64,000 nucleotides of DNA from assembly GCF_015840715.1 (NCBI RefSeq), contig NZ_CP060397.1, positions 806,001 through 870,000 of the forward strand. Reading direction: 5' to 3'. Positions 19,101 to 29,976 of the stretch are shown here, piece after piece; positions within the stretch are counted from its first letter, which is position 1, and each line of letters starts with the position of its first letter. Below the pieces are notes generated by a model that had not been told where the DNA came from, ran no database searches, and worked only from the letters and a program-made list of their open reading frames with translations. Source of the DNA: Synechococcus sp. CBW1004. Its GTDB lineage: Bacteria > Cyanobacteriota > Cyanobacteriia > PCC-6307 > Cyanobiaceae. The position numbers and the translations under genes are program-made.

Positions 19101-22100
19101 TCAGCCCGACTCGATCAGCGCCTCGCTCTCGAGCAGCAACTGCCGCAACCGCGCCAGCTCCTCGGCGGGCGCCCCAGCCCACAGTCCCCGCTGCTGCGCT
19201 TCCAGCAGCCGCTCGGCCATGTCCCGCAGCGCCCACGGGTTGTGGCGTCTCAGAAAGGCCAGCACCTCCGCGTCCGCCAGCCAGGTGCGGCTGAGGGCGC
19301 CGTAGCTCCAGTCCGGCACCCGGCCGGTGCTGGCGTCATAGGCGAACAGGTAGTCCAGGCTGGCCGCCATCTCGAAGCCGCCCTTGTAGCCGTGCTGCTG
19401 CATCGCCTCGATCCAGCGGGGATTGAGCAGGCGTGAGCGCAGCACCTTGTCGAACTCCTTCTCGAGCCGGTGCAGCCGCGGCCGCTGACGGCGGGAATGG
19501 TCGCCGAACCAGAGTGCCGGGGCCTGGCCGCGCAGCCGCTCCACCGCCGCGCTCAGGCCCCCCTGGAACTGGTAGTAGTCGTCGGAATCAAGCATGTCGT
19601 GCTCGCGGTTGTCCTGGTTGTGGAGCACCACCTGCACCTGCGCCAGGCGCTCCTCGAGGCCGCCTCGGTCGAGTCGGGCCTGCAGGCCGATCCCGCCGGA
19701 GGCGCCGGTCTGTCCGAGGGCATCGTCCGCGGCAGGGCTGACCATGCCGGTGGCACCCGCCAGCATCTCGCCGTCGTAGCGCCACTGGCTCCAGTTCAGA
19801 TAGGCCTCGGCCAGATCGCTCCGCTCCTCCCACTGGCCGCTGTCGATCAGCCCCTGCAGGCCGGCGCCGTAGGCCCCGGGGGCCGATCCGAACACTCTGC
19901 CGCAATGGCCTTCCACCAGCGCGGCCTGGGCCAGCGGATTGGCTGCGCCCTCCTCCGCCAGGGAAGCGATCAGCCGGGTGGCGCGGTTGATCCAGCCCAC
20001 CAGCTGCGGGAAGGCATCGCGGAACAGTCCCGAGATGCGCAGGGTCACATCGACGCGAGGTCGGCCGAGCAGCGCGAGGGGGATCACCTCCAGGTCCACC
20101 AGGCGCCGGGTGGGGCCGTCCCAGACCGGGCGCACCCCCATCAGGGCAAGGGCCTGGGCGATGTCCTCGCCGCCGTTGCGCATCGTCGCGGTACCCCATA
20201 CCGACAGCGCCAGGGTGCGCAGCTCCTCCCCCTGCTCGAGGCGGTGCAGATCGAGCAGCAGCTCGGCGCTGCGCCGGGCCAGATCCCAGGCGGCCTCGGT
20301 GGGCAGTCCGCGCAGGTCGACGCTGTAGAAGTTGCGGCCCGTCGGCAGCAGATCGGGCCGGCCCCGGGTGGGGGCCCCCGAGGGGCCGGCGTTGATCCGG
20401 CCTCCGTCGAGACCGCGCAGGAAGGCCTCCCGTTCGGCCTCGCCGCAGGCGAGCAGCGATGGCGCCAGGCGCTCCCGCACATGGCGCAGCACCGCCTCGG
20501 TGCGCTCACCGATCGGGGGAAAGGCGCCATGGCTGTTGGCGAACGGCCCATCAGAGGGCGTCGTCGTCGGGCAGCCGGTGCCATGCGCGTCGGTGGCTCC
20601 AGCGCCTCCGGCTGCTGCAGGGACCGCTCGGCGGGTCAGTTCGCGGCGCATCAGCTGCAGGGCCCAGGCCTCCAGCCGGGCGATGCCGTCGCCGCAGCAG
20701 CGCAGCAGGGGGGCCGTGGTTCCGTCCGCGGCCTCCTGGGATGGGACGTCTGACTGGGATGGGGCATCCATGGAGCTGGCTGGATCCCAGGCTGGCAGTG
20801 CCGCCAGAGCGCGCCGATCCCCCTCGGTCAGGGGGCCTTCCTCAGGGTCGGCCCAGGGATCGAGTTCCAGGCCCAGGTCGTGGGCCAGGGCCTGGGTGAG
20901 ACCGCACAGACCGGCCTGGGGCGGCCGCGCCAGGCAGAGCAACAGCTCCGCCAGTGCCCCACCCTCGGGGAGGCTGCCGAAGCGGTGCAGCCCGATGCGG
21001 ATCTGGGCCTCCTTGATCTCGCAGAGATAGCCATCAATCCGGTCCAGTCGCGCATCCAGTCCCTCGTCCGGGTCGGGCAGGGCCCCGCTGTTCACGGGTG
21101 AGGGAGCCGGTTCCGGCAACTGCAGCCGCTCCAGCTCCTTCGCCAGGCGCTGGCGCAGGCCCCGCGCCCGTTCGCCGCCCAGGGCGCGGGCCTCCCAGTA
21201 CTCATCCAGCAGGCTTTCCAGCGCCTGCAGGTCGCCGTGCAGGCCGGCGCGGCCCAGGGGAGGGGTGAGGTGATCAAGGATCACCGCCTGGGCGCGGCGC
21301 TTGGCCTGGCTGCCTTCGCCCGGGTCGTTGACGATGAAGGGATACAGATGCGGCAGCGGCCCCAGCGCCCACTCCGGGAAGCAGCTGTCCGACAGGCCCA
21401 CCCCCTTTCCGGGCAGCCACTCGAGGTTGCCGTGCTTGCCCACGTGCACCACCACGTGGGCGCCGAAGTTCTCCCGCAGCCACAGGTACTGGGCCAGATA
21501 GGCGTGGGTGGGGGGCAGATCGGGGCTGTGATAGCTGAGTGACGGGTCGCGGTCGTAGCCGCGCTCCGGCTGGATCAGCACCACCACCTGTCCGAAGCGC
21601 AGGCCGCGCACGGGGAAGCCCTGGGCTGAAGGGGGATCGGTTCCGGCTCCGGGTGAAGGGGCGACGAACCGCTCCAGTCCGGCATCTGACGCCGGCGCTC
21701 CCCACACCGCCTCCAGCCGCTGGCGCCCCGCCTCCGGCAGCTCCTGGTACCAGCGCTGGTAGGCCGCCAGATCCAGATGTTCCAGGGCGGGCCGGTGACC
21801 GCTCTCGGGATCGTTGCTGCGACCGGCCAGCAGTCGCTGAATCAGTGCCTCGCCATCGGCGGGCAGGGGGCCGTCGCCCAGGTCGTAGCCCGCCTGCCGC
21901 AGCCACTCCAGCATCGCCGCCGTGCTGGCAGGCGTGTCGAGGCCGACGCCGTTGGCCAGGCGGCTGTTCCGGGTGGGGTAATTGGCGAGGACCAGCGCCA
22001 CCCGGCGCCGCTCCGCCGGGGTGTGGCGCAGCTGGATCCAGTTGTCGGTGAGCGATGCGATCCAGGCAAGCCGCTCCGGGTCGGGCCGCAGGCGCTGCAG

Positions 22101-23162
22101 GGCCGTGGCCAGGCCCGTGATGCTGCCCTCCCGATCGCCGCCGCCTTCGCTCGGCACCACCTCCTTGAAGGCGCCGACGCGGGTGCCGATGCGGCCGTCG
22201 AGTTCCGGCAGCGCCACCTGCAGGCTGAGATCGAGCGGGCCGAGCCCGATGGCGCTCTGGTCCCATTCACGGCGGGGACGTCCGCTGGTGAGCAGCTGCA
22301 GCACCGGTACCGCCAGGCGATCCCACAGCGGGGCGCCAAGACCCGCCTCCTCGAAGCTCACCGAGGCGAAGCCGGTGCCGCACAGCACCGCCTCCGCCCG
22401 CTCTCGCTCCAGCAGGTCGCCCACCCCTTGCTGCACGGCGCCATCCCGCAGGCTGCTCACCCACAGGCCACGGGGGCAGAGCCCGCGGGAGCGCAGGGCC
22501 GCCAGCACCGCCTCCATCAGTTCGGTGTCACCTGCCTGGTGCAGGGCGCGATACAGGATCACCCCCACCCGTGCCCCCGGCTCATCGCGCCAGTCGTGGG
22601 GCAGGGGATCGGGGGCCGGCACGACCGCCGGCGGCTTCGGCCGCTTCCCGGCCACCAGGGCGGCCAGGGTCTGCAGCACGGCCCTCAGGTTGTCGGCACC
22701 GCCGACGCGCAGGCAGTCCGCCAGGGCGAGGGCCAGCGGTTCTGGAATCGTGCCCAGTGCGGCCAGTTCCCGGTCGAGTTCGGGGGTGCCGGAGAGCACC
22801 AGCAGCTGGCGCGCACCGCCATCCGGGCCGGGCTGCCGCGCCCATGCCTGCAGCTGCTCGAGCCCGTAGGACCAGTGACCGCGGCCGCCGAGCAGCCGCA
22901 CCAGCACCAGCCGCGCGTGGCGGACGGTGCTGGCCAGGTAGTGGTCGATCACCGCCGGATGGCTCAGCGCCGCCAGGTTGAGGGCCCGTGCCTCGACGCC
23001 GAGCAGCTCGGGTTGACGTGCCAGCAGCTCGGCGCAGGCCACCAGATCGGTGTCGGCGCTGCTGAGCAGGAGAACCGGGGCCGGTGGCTGCTCCACGTAG
23101 GGAATCTGGCCATCGGCATCCGGCCCCTCGGGCAGCCCCGGAACCGCTGCGAGTCTGTGCAT
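19101..23162 (-). CDS. cobN: Cobaltochelatase subunit CobN
   Basis: Large ATP-dependent chelatase subunit (1,353 residues from the ATG at 23162; a GTG lies one codon before). It inserts cobalt into the corrin ring, acting with ChlI/ChlD-like AAA+ partners. The frame shows the CobN/BchH signature throughout: LANYPTRNSRLANGVGLDTPAS, VVVLIQPERGYDRDPSLSYHSPDLPPTHAYLAQYLWL, the active-site stretch HVVVHVGKHGNLEWLPGKGVGLSDSCFPE, and C-terminally DSDDYYQFQGGLSAAVERLRG with LNPRWIEAMQQHGYKGGFEMAASLDYLFAYDASTGRVPDW. I judge it CobN rather than magnesium chelatase ChlH from these late motifs and length. It is divergent from ilvE. Confidence 0.93.
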   Translation of the reverse strand: MHRLAAVPGLPEGPDADGQIPYVEQPPAPVLLLSSADTDLVACAELLARQPELLGVEARALNLAALSHPAVIDHYLASTVRHARLVLVRLLGGRGHWSYGLEQLQAWARQPGPDGGARQLLVLSGTPELDRELAALGTIPEPLALALADCLRVGGADNLRAVLQTLAALVAGKRPKPPAVVPAPDPLPHDWRDEPGARVGVILYRALHQAGDTELMEAVLAALRSRGLCPRGLWVSSLRDGAVQQGVGDLLERERAEAVLCGTGFASVSFEEAGLGAPLWDRLAVPVLQLLTSGRPRREWDQSAIGLGPLDLSLQVALPELDGRIGTRVGAFKEVVPSEGGGDREGSITGLATALQRLRPDPERLAWIASLTDNWIQLRHTPAERRRVALVLANYPTRNSRLANGVGLDTPASTAAMLEWLRQAGYDLGDGPLPADGEALIQRLLAGRSNDPESGHRPALEHLDLAAYQRWYQELPEAGRQRLEAVWGAPASDAGLERFVAPSPGAGTDPPSAQGFPVRGLRFGQVVVLIQPERGYDRDPSLSYHSPDLPPTHAYLAQYLWLRENFGAHVVVHVGKHGNLEWLPGKGVGLSDSCFPEWALGPLPHLYPFIVNDPGEGSQAKRRAQAVILDHLTPPLGRAGLHGDLQALESLLDEYWEARALGGERARGLRQRLAKELERLQLPEPAPSPVNSGALPDPDEGLDARLDRIDGYLCEIKEAQIRIGLHRFGSLPEGGALAELLLCLARPPQAGLCGLTQALAHDLGLELDPWADPEEGPLTEGDRRALAALPAWDPASSMDAPSQSDVPSQEAADGTTAPLLRCCGDGIARLEAWALQLMRRELTRRAVPAAAGGAGATDAHGTGCPTTTPSDGPFANSHGAFPPIGERTEAVLRHVRERLAPSLLACGEAEREAFLRGLDGGRINAGPSGAPTRGRPDLLPTGRNFYSVDLRGLPTEAAWDLARRSAELLLDLHRLEQGEELRTLALSVWGTATMRNGGEDIAQALALMGVRPVWDGPTRRLVDLEVIPLALLGRPRVDVTLRISGLFRDAFPQLVGWINRATRLIASLAEEGAANPLAQAALVEGHCGRVFGSAPGAYGAGLQGLIDSGQWEERSDLAEAYLNWSQWRYDGEMLAGATGMVSPAADDALGQTGASGGIGLQARLDRGGLEERLAQVQVVLHNQDNREHDMLDSDDYYQFQGGLSAAVERLRGQAPALWFGDHSRRQRPRLHRLEKEFDKVLRSRLLNPRWIEAMQQHGYKGGFEMAASLDYLFAYDASTGRVPDWSYGALSRTWLADAEVLAFLRRHNPWALRDMAERLLEAQQRGLWAGAPAEELARLRQLLLESEALIESG

Positions 23163-23233
23163 CACCCCATCCTGCAGTCCGCAGTGAGAAGATCGGGCGA
23201 TCGCTCCCGCTCCTCCGCCCGCTTCCCGCTGCC

Positions 23234-24151
23234 ATGCACCAGTTCCTTCCGTACGCCTGGTTCGGTGGCAAGTGCGTTCCGTTCGCTGAGGCCACCCTCT
23301 CGGTGGCCACCCATGCCCTGCATTACGGCACCGGCGCCTTCGGCGGCATGCGCGCCCTGCCCAACCCGGCTGATCCCTCCGAGATCCTGCTGTTCCGCGC
23401 CGACCGCCACGCCCGCCGGCTGAGCCAGAGCGCCCGTCTGCTGATGGCGGAGCTGGAGGAGGAGACGATTCATGCCGCGATCGAGGCCTTCCTGAAGGCG
23501 AACCGTCCCACCTGCCCGATCTACCTGCGGCCTTTCGTTTACACCAGTGATCTCGGCATCGCGCCGCGTCTCCATAACATCGAGACCGATTTTCTGATCT
23601 ACGGCATCGAGCTCGGCGACTATCTGTCTCCGGATGGGGTGAGCTGTCGCATCAGCAGCTGGACCCGCCAGGAGGACCGCTCCCTGCCCCTGCGCGGCAA
23701 GATCAGCGGCGCTTACATCACCAGCTCCCTGGCCAAGACCGAGGCGGTCAAGAGCGGCTTCGACGAGGCCCTGCTGCTCAACAGCCGCGGCAAGGTGAGC
23801 GAGGCCAGCGGCATGAATCTGTTCATCGTCCGTGATGGTGTCCTGATCACCCCCGGCGTCGATCAGGACATCCTTGAGGGCATCACCCGCGCCAGCGTCC
23901 TGGAACTGGCCCGTGCCATGGGCATCCCGGTGCTGGAGCGCGCTGTCGACAAGTCGGAACTGCTGATCGCCGATGAGGTGTTCCTCAGCGGCACCGCGGC
24001 ACGCGTCACACCGGTGCGTCGCATCGAAACCACCGACCTGCCGGTCCACAGGCCGGTGATGGAGCGTCTGCGTGAGCGCATCACGGCGATCACGGAGGGT
24101 CGTGACCCGCAGTATGACCACTGGGTCACCCGCGTCCGCCTCGACAGCTGA
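23234..24151 (+). CDS. ilvE: Branched-chain amino acid aminotransferase (class IV)
   Basis: PLP enzyme for the last step of valine, leucine and isoleucine synthesis. The ATG at 23234 gives 305 residues beginning [42 protein letters not shown]. Class IV hallmarks follow: [17 protein letters not shown], the lysine region [62 protein letters not shown], and [15 protein letters not shown]. The PLP lysine is the Lys in the [15 protein letters not shown] stretch. Its TGA overlaps the metH ATG (TGATG), so the two methionine and branched-chain genes are likely co-translated. Confidence 0.93.
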   Translation: MHQFLPYAWFGGKCVPFAEATLSVATHALHYGTGAFGGMRALPNPADPSEILLFRADRHARRLSQSARLLMAELEEETIHAAIEAFLKANRPTCPIYLRPFVYTSDLGIAPRLHNIETDFLIYGIELGDYLSPDGVSCRISSWTRQEDRSLPLRGKISGAYITSSLAKTEAVKSGFDEALLLNSRGKVSEASGMNLFIVRDGVLITPGVDQDILEGITRASVLELARAMGIPVLERAVDKSELLIADEVFLSGTAARVTPVRRIETTDLPVHRPVMERLRERITAITEGRDPQYDHWVTRVRLDS

Positions 24152-27100
24152 TGGTCGTCTCCGCAGACTCCCGCCCGGCCCAGCAACGGCGCGTCGGCTT
24201 TCTGGAGCGCCTGCATGGCCCCGGCCGGCCGGTGCTGGTGTTCGACGGCGCCACCGGCACCTCGCTGCAGCAGATGAACCTCACGGCCGCCGATTTCGGT
24301 GGCCCGGCCCTGGAGGGCTGCAACGAGAACCTGGTGTTCACCCGCCCGGATGTGGTGCAGGCGGTGCACCGCCAGTTTCTGCAGGTGGGCTGCGATGTGA
24401 TCGAGACCGACACCTTCGGTGCCGCCTCGATCGTGCTGGCGGAATACGACCTGCAGGATCAGGCCTTCGCGCTCAACAAGCGCGCCGCCGAGCTGGCGCG
24501 CGAGATGGCGGATGCCTACAGCACGCCGGAGAAGCCCCGGTTCGTGGCTGGTTCCATGGGCCCCACGACCAAGCTCCCCACCCTCGGCCATATCGATTTC
24601 GACACGATGAAGGCCTCCTTCGCCGAGCAGGCCGAGGGCCTGATCGCCGGCGATGTGGATCTGTTCATCGTCGAGACCTGCCAGGACGTGCTGCAGATCA
24701 AGGCGGCGCTGCAGGGCATCGAGGAGGCCTTCGCCCGCACCGGTCAGCGGCGGCCGCTGATGGTCAGCGTCACGATGGAGACCACCGGCACGATGCTGGT
24801 GGGCAGCGACATCGCGGCGGTGGTGGCGATTCTCGAGCCCTTCCCGATCGACGTGCTCGGCCTCAACTGCGCCACCGGCCCGGAGCAGATGAAGGAGCAC
24901 ATCCGCTATCTGAGCGAGCACAGCCCGTTTGTGGTCAGCTGCATTCCCAATGCGGGTCTGCCCGAGAACATCGGTGGTGTGGCCCATTACCGGCTGACGC
25001 CGCTCGAGATGAAACTGCAGCTGCTGCACTTCATTGAAGACCTGGGTGTGCAGGTGATCGGCGGCTGCTGCGGCACCACCCCCGCGCACATCGCCGCCCT
25101 GGTGGAACTCGCCAGTGCGATGCGGCCTGCCGAACGGCATGTGCGCACGCCGGAACTGCTTCACGACCAGGCCGACCCGCGGCCGCTGCTGGCCTATGAG
25201 CCTGGCGCCGCCTCGATTTACGGCGTCACCCCCTATCTGCAGGACAATTCGTTCCTGATCATCGGCGAGCGGCTCAACGCCAGCGGATCGAAGAAGGTGC
25301 GCGAACTGCTGGCCGAGGAGGACTGGGACGGCCTGGTGGCGGTGGCGCGCGGGCAGGTGAAGGAGAACGCCCACGTGCTCGATGTCAACGTCGACTATGT
25401 CGGCCGCGACGGTGAGCGCGACATGCGCGAACTGGTGAGTCGGCTGGTCACGAATGTGAATCTGCCGTTGATGCTCGACTCCACCGAGTGGCAGAAGATG
25501 GAGGCCGGTCTGAAGATGGCCGGCGGCAAGTGCATCCTCAATTCCACCAACTACGAGGACGGGCCCGAGCGCTTCTTCAAGGTGCTGGAGCTGGCCCGCG
25601 ATTACGGCGCCGGCGTGGTGGTCGGCACGATTGATGAGGAGGGCATGGCGCGCACGGCGGAGCGCAAGTTCGCGATCGCCCAGCGCGCCTATCGCGATGC
25701 GCTCGAATTCGGCCTTCCGGCCCACGAGATCTTCTACGACCCGCTGGCCCTGCCGATCTCCACCGGTATCGAGGAGGACCGTGAGAACGGCCTGGCAACA
25801 CTCGAGGCGATCAGGCTGATCCGCGAAAACCTGCCCGGCGTGCATGTCGTGCTGGGGGTGAGCAACGTCAGTTTCGGTCTGTCGCCGGCGGCCCGGATCG
25901 TGCTCAATTCGGTGTTCCTGCACGACTGCTGCGAGGCAGGCATGGACGCGGCCATCGTCAGCCCGGCCAAGATCCTGCCCCTGGCCAAGATCAGCGAGGA
26001 GCATCAGCAGGTCTGCCGCGATCTGATCCACGACCGCCGCCGCTTCGAGGGCGTCGATCCGTCCGTGCGTGCCACCGAGGCGGCGGCCACCGGTGCCATC
26101 TGCAGCTACGACCCGCTCACGGCCCTCACCACCCTCTTCGAAGGGGTCAGCGCCAGGGAGGCGCGGGCTTCAGGCCCCTCGCTGGCGGATCTGCCGATTG
26201 AGGAGCGCCTCAAGCAGCACATCATCGACGGCGAGCGTATCGGCCTTGAGCCGGCGCTCGATGAAGCGATGCAGAGCTATCCGCCGCTGCAGATCATCAA
26301 CACCTTCCTGCTCGATGGCATGAAGGTGGTGGGCGAGCTGTTCGGCTCGGGCCAGATGCAGCTGCCCTTTGTGCTGCAGAGCGCCGAGACGATGAAGGCG
26401 GCCGTGGCCCACCTGGAGCCCCACATGGAAAAGGTGGAAGGCCAGAGCTCGGCGAAGGCGAAGTTTCTGATCGCCACCGTCAAGGGCGACGTGCATGACA
26501 TCGGCAAGAACCTGGTCGACATCATCCTGACCAACAATGGCTATGAGGTGATCAATCTCGGCATCAAGCAGTCGGTGGAGGCGATCATCGAGGCGCAACG
26601 CCAGCACAAGGCCGACTGCATCGCCATGAGCGGCCTGCTGGTGAAATCCACGGCCTTCATGAAGGACAATCTCCAGGCCTTCAACGACGCCGGCATCGAC
26701 GTGCCGGTGATTCTTGGCGGCGCTGCCCTGACGCCGCGCTTCGTCCATCAGGACTGCCGTCAGGTGTATCGGGGCCAGGTGATCTACGGCCGCGATGCCT
26801 TTGCCGACCTGCGCTTCATGGATGCCTATGTGATCGCCCGTGACGCCGACCAGTGGGACAACCGCCGCGGTTTCCTCGCGGGTGCGCCTGAGGGTCTTGG
26901 TCTGGACGATCGCTCGCCGGAGTCCCCGGCCGGGGAGACGGAGCAGTCCGTTGATGAGGCTGCGGACGCCCCCCGTGCGGATGACACCACATCGGAAACG
27001 GCTGCAGCTCCCGTGGACACCAGTCGCTCCGAGCGGGTGGCGGAGGAGCCCCTGCTGCTGCCTCCCTTCTGGGGCAGCTGTGTGCTCAGCGAGGGAGACA

Positions 27101-27900
27101 TCCCCCTGGAGGAGGTGTTCGGCTACCTCGATCGCAGCGCGCTCTTCGCCGGCCAGTGGCAGCTGCGCAAGGCCCAGGGTCAATCCCGCGAGGACTACGA
27201 GGCGATGCTGGCTGCCAAGGCCGAACCGGTGTTGCAGCACTGGATGGGCCGCTGCCGCGAGGAAGGATTGCTGACGCCGCGGCTGGCCTATGGCTATTTC
27301 CCCTGCGGTCGCGATGGCAACGCCGTGGTGGTGTTCGATCCGGCAGGGCTGGCCGCCGGAGCCGATCCCGCCGGCGCCGGGGCGGAACTGGGCCATTTCG
27401 CCCTGCCGCGGCAGCGCTCCGGCAACCGGTACTGCATCGCCGATTTCTATCGCGATCTCCAACCTGGCTCCGACCAGCGGTCGCGTCCCGCCGACGTGCT
27501 GCCGATGCAGGCGGTGACGATGGGCGAGCGGGCCAGTGTCTTCGCCCAGGAGCTGTTCCGCGCCGATCAGTACAGCGACTATCTCTACTTCCACGGTCTC
27601 GCCGTGCAGATGGCGGAAGCGCTCGCCGAATGGGTGCATGCCCGCATCCGCCGCGAGCTTGGCCACCCCGACCCGTCTGACATGCCCCTGCGCGATGTGC
27701 TGGCCCAGCGTTATCGCGGCAGCCGCTACTCGTTCGGCTATCCTGCCTGCCCGAACGTGGCCGATTCGCGGCAGCAGCTGCTCTGGCTGGGTGCCGATCG
27801 CATTGGTCTGTCGATGGATGAGAGCGATCAGCTCCATCCTGAGCAGAGCACCACGGCGCTGGTTGCCCTGCACAGCCAGGCTCGCTACTTCTCGGCCTGA
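24151..27900 (+). CDS. metH: Cobalamin-dependent methionine synthase
   Basis: 1,249 residues with all four MetH modules in order. The homocysteine domain (about 10-325) has zinc cysteines in LGLNCATG (Cys240) and GGCCGTTP (Cys306, Cys307). The pterin domain (about 350-610) has [33 protein letters not shown] and the TIM-barrel [10 protein letters not shown]. The cobalamin domain (about 660-890) has DVHDIGKN with axial His782 and [14 protein letters not shown]. The reactivation domain (about 960-1,240) has [22 protein letters not shown] and [13 protein letters not shown]. An acidic Ala/Ser/Thr-rich linker (about 910-960) joins the last two. Adjacency to cobN matches its cofactor need. Confidence 0.97.
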   Translation: MVVSADSRPAQQRRVGFLERLHGPGRPVLVFDGATGTSLQQMNLTAADFGGPALEGCNENLVFTRPDVVQAVHRQFLQVGCDVIETDTFGAASIVLAEYDLQDQAFALNKRAAELAREMADAYSTPEKPRFVAGSMGPTTKLPTLGHIDFDTMKASFAEQAEGLIAGDVDLFIVETCQDVLQIKAALQGIEEAFARTGQRRPLMVSVTMETTGTMLVGSDIAAVVAILEPFPIDVLGLNCATGPEQMKEHIRYLSEHSPFVVSCIPNAGLPENIGGVAHYRLTPLEMKLQLLHFIEDLGVQVIGGCCGTTPAHIAALVELASAMRPAERHVRTPELLHDQADPRPLLAYEPGAASIYGVTPYLQDNSFLIIGERLNASGSKKVRELLAEEDWDGLVAVARGQVKENAHVLDVNVDYVGRDGERDMRELVSRLVTNVNLPLMLDSTEWQKMEAGLKMAGGKCILNSTNYEDGPERFFKVLELARDYGAGVVVGTIDEEGMARTAERKFAIAQRAYRDALEFGLPAHEIFYDPLALPISTGIEEDRENGLATLEAIRLIRENLPGVHVVLGVSNVSFGLSPAARIVLNSVFLHDCCEAGMDAAIVSPAKILPLAKISEEHQQVCRDLIHDRRRFEGVDPSVRATEAAATGAICSYDPLTALTTLFEGVSAREARASGPSLADLPIEERLKQHIIDGERIGLEPALDEAMQSYPPLQIINTFLLDGMKVVGELFGSGQMQLPFVLQSAETMKAAVAHLEPHMEKVEGQSSAKAKFLIATVKGDVHDIGKNLVDIILTNNGYEVINLGIKQSVEAIIEAQRQHKADCIAMSGLLVKSTAFMKDNLQAFNDAGIDVPVILGGAALTPRFVHQDCRQVYRGQVIYGRDAFADLRFMDAYVIARDADQWDNRRGFLAGAPEGLGLDDRSPESPAGETEQSVDEAADAPRADDTTSETAAAPVDTSRSERVAEEPLLLPPFWGSCVLSEGDIPLEEVFGYLDRSALFAGQWQLRKAQGQSREDYEAMLAAKAEPVLQHWMGRCREEGLLTPRLAYGYFPCGRDGNAVVVFDPAGLAAGADPAGAGAELGHFALPRQRSGNRYCIADFYRDLQPGSDQRSRPADVLPMQAVTMGERASVFAQELFRADQYSDYLYFHGLAVQMAEALAEWVHARIRRELGHPDPSDMPLRDVLAQRYRGSRYSFGYPACPNVADSRQQLLWLGADRIGLSMDESDQLHPEQSTTALVALHSQARYFSA

Positions 27901-27944
27901 GAAGTTCAGTCTGATCAGTTCGGCCTGAGCGGTGCTTCGTGGCC

Positions 27945-28631
27945 TCAGGCCTGCGCCGCCAGCCAGGTGGCCAGAGGCTGGAGCGGTTGGGCAGCGCTGC
28001 TCGTGATCTCGATGATGCGGCCGATGGCCGCCGGCGTCTCGAGGGCCTCCAGGCAGACCCGTCCCACCAGCCGGCGGGGGATGCTGTTGCTCTCCTGCTG
28101 GTCGGCGGTGCTGTAGAGCACGCCTTCGCGTTCGCAGCGGCTGTCGTCCTCGCTCAGACCGCCGGGTCGCACCACCGTCCAGTCGAGGCCGCTGGTCTCG
28201 AGCCACCGCTCCCCGAGTCGCTTCCACACCAGGATCAGCCCGAACAGGTTCAGCGGGTGCAGCCAGCGACCGGCGCACAGTGAGCTCACCAGCACGACGC
28301 GCTGGAGGCCGACGGCGCGGCAGGCCTGAATCTGCTCCCGCACGCCCAGGGCATCCACCTGAAGCGGCCCCGCCAGGTTCGGGGAGGGTCTGGCACCGGT
28401 GGCGATCACCAGGGCATCGCAGCCGCTCAGGGCGTGCTGCAGGGCCTCGGTCTGGCTCAGATCCAGCCGTTGCACATCCAGACGACCTTCGCGTTCGGCT
28501 GCTGACAGGGCGTCGGGGAGCCTGGACTCCGGCCGCACGATCGCCCGCACCGACCAGCCCCGTCGCAGGGCTTCATCCACCACCCGCCAGCCTGTCTTGC
28601 CGGAGGCACCGGTCACAGCCACCAGGGTCAT
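27945..28631 (-). CDS. NAD(P)-binding atypical short-chain dehydrogenase
   Basis: 228 residues from the ATG at 28631. The Rossmann motif is at the start (TLVAVTGASGKTGWRVVDEAL), then DVQRLDLSQTEALQHALSGCDALVIATGA, QRVVLVSSLCAGRWLHPLNLFGLILVWKRLGERWLETSGLDWTVVRPGGL, and IIEITSS near the end. This is the NmrA/DUF2867-like SDR group common in plastids and cyanobacteria, whose members include photosystem assembly and chlorophyll-related proteins. Substrate is unknown. It converges on metH. Confidence 0.85.
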   Translation of the reverse strand: MTLVAVTGASGKTGWRVVDEALRRGWSVRAIVRPESRLPDALSAAEREGRLDVQRLDLSQTEALQHALSGCDALVIATGARPSPNLAGPLQVDALGVREQIQACRAVGLQRVVLVSSLCAGRWLHPLNLFGLILVWKRLGERWLETSGLDWTVVRPGGLSEDDSRCEREGVLYSTADQQESNSIPRRLVGRVCLEALETPAAIGRIIEITSSAAQPLQPLATWLAAQA

Positions 28632-28713
28632 CGCCCATCTCTCCAAAACGCGGCCCATGCTGGCTGCTGGCCGGCGGTGCCGCGGCTGTCCTGGTGCAGA
28701 GGCCGCGGTCGGA

Positions 28714-29010
28714 TCACAGCCCCTGCCTGGCCCGCTTCACCGCCTGCCCAGCCTCCGCGGCGGTGACCCCCGCCAGCACCAGCAGTCCGATCAGTCCCAA
28801 CAGCTGGTTCTGCGCTTCGGCGGCGGCATCCGCCCGCTGGCCCAGCAGGGCACCGGCGACGAACCAGGCGGTGGCCAGGGCCGAGGTGATCCAGTAGGCG
28901 CGCCAGCGCCGTTGGTACAGATAGCCGGCCCCCAGGCCGGGGACGATATTCAGCACCACAGCCACCCAGCCGGCTGACGCGGCGAGGATCTGCTCTCGGG
29001 TGGGTGGCAT
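28714..29010 (-). CDS. Small membrane protein of unknown function
   Basis: 98 residues from the ATG at 29010. Hydrophobic segments are visible at about 10-24 (AGWVAVVLNIVPGLGAGYLY), 35-50 (ITSALATAWFVAGALLG) and 64-80 (LLGLIGLLVLAGVTA). The first, with NIVPGLGAGYLYQRRW, resembles the repeats of TM2/DUF5683-type small membrane proteins. The C terminus is basic. It follows the SDR-like gene on the same strand but is transcribed first. Confidence 0.6.
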   Translation of the reverse strand: MPPTREQILAASAGWVAVVLNIVPGLGAGYLYQRRWRAYWITSALATAWFVAGALLGQRADAAAEAQNQLLGLIGLLVLAGVTAAEAGQAVKRARQGL

Positions 29011-29165
29011 GACGTCGAAGTGTCTGGCCCGCACTCTGACCGAATCGGTTCCCTGCCGTGGCGCCCGCCGGGTGTGCTGTGGATCGGTTCCCCGTATGCA
29101 GCGGCACGCCCACTCGCCTGCCATCAGGCCAAGGATGGTGCTGTTCTGAACGTGATTGCCCCTGC

Positions 29166-29408
29166 ATGCGCGAGGTCGTGTTTCGCGTCCTGGTTGAACG
29201 GCCCGGCCACCTCACCGCTCAGGCCGTGGATCCCTCCGTCCGCATCGAAGCGCCTTCCCTCGAGGAGCTGCATCACGAGGCCCGTGAGGCCCTGATCAAG
29301 CATTTCGGAGCCGCTCACACGGCCTTCCGCGTCAGGATCCGCCGCAACCGCCCCCAGCCCGTGTCCCGCATCCGCCCCCTGGCTCCGGGGTCGGGTTGCT
29401 GTCGCTGA
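29166..29408 (+). CDS. Conserved small protein, HicB-like beta-alpha pattern
   Basis: 80 residues from the ATG at 29166. The body (REVVFRVLVERPGHLTAQAVDPSVRIEAPSLEELHHEAREALIKHFG then FRVRIRR) follows the two-strand, APSLEEL-helix pattern of HicB-like proteins. No HicA toxin gene or DNA-binding segment is next to it, so a toxin-antitoxin role is not supported. A basic, Pro-rich tail ends in two cysteines. Starts 155 bases from the divergent membrane-protein gene. Confidence 0.6.
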   Translation: MREVVFRVLVERPGHLTAQAVDPSVRIEAPSLEELHHEAREALIKHFGAAHTAFRVRIRRNRPQPVSRIRPLAPGSGCCR

Positions 29409-29449
29409 TCCAGCCGGCCCGATGAGGAGGCCTCGGATCCCTGTCGCTT

Positions 29450-29896
29450 TCAGCGGTTCAGACGCTGCATCTGCCAGGTCACCAGGGTCCCCACCGGGCT
29501 CCAGAGCAGATACGGAATCAGCAGCGCTGCCGCCGCTCCGGAGCGGGAGAGCACCCACACCGTCAGTGCCATCCCCCAGAGCCAGCCGCTGAACCCCAGC
29601 GCCGTGCCGTACGCCAGGCGGCGGCTGCGGCAGATCACCCAGGTGTAGCTCTGCACCAGCAGCAGCAGAACCAGGTAGGCCGCCATCAGCCCCAGGCTGC
29701 GGCTCGCGTTCCAACTCAGCAGCGCCGACAGGTAGAAGCATGCGTAGATGCTGATCCAGATCAGCGGGATCAGCCGCTCGAACCGCAGCCAGGCCGGCCG
29801 GCGCAGGCGCATGAACCAGGCGAACTGCTCCCGGCCCGGGTTCAGCGTGACGGTGACCACCACCATCACGATCAGGATCGACAGGGCCGCGCTCAT
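29450..29896 (-). CDS. TspO/MBR-like membrane protein
   Basis: 148 residues from the ATG at 29896. Five hydrophobic segments can be counted: AALSILIVMVVVTVTL, LIPLIWISIYACFYLSALL, GLMAAYLVLLLLVQSYTWVIC, ALGFSGWLWGMALTVWVL and AAALLIPYLLWSPVGTLVTWQM. The FMRLRRPAWLRFERLIPLIW stretch and the late LIPYLLWSPVGTLVTWQMQRLN match the TspO/MBR family (RPxWxP-like start, W-containing last helix). TspO proteins bind porphyrins or related ligands and affect tetrapyrrole responses. It is a diverged member, so the function is tentative. Confidence 0.65.
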   Translation of the reverse strand: MSAALSILIVMVVVTVTLNPGREQFAWFMRLRRPAWLRFERLIPLIWISIYACFYLSALLSWNASRSLGLMAAYLVLLLLVQSYTWVICRSRRLAYGTALGFSGWLWGMALTVWVLSRSGAAAALLIPYLLWSPVGTLVTWQMQRLNR

Positions 29897-29976
29897 GGGT
29901 GCAGGCGATGCCACCCCAGACTGGCGCGGCCCTGCCGTGGCGACTGCCTAGGCTCGCGGTGCCCTGCCTGCTCCCC

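Noticed and set aside
23163..23233. Cobalamin riboswitch before cobN or ilvE
   Set aside because: The gap is 71 bases, too short, and no B12-box-like sequence is present.
29166..29408. HicAB toxin-antitoxin pair
   Set aside because: Only a HicB-like half is present, with no HicA gene or DNA-binding extension.
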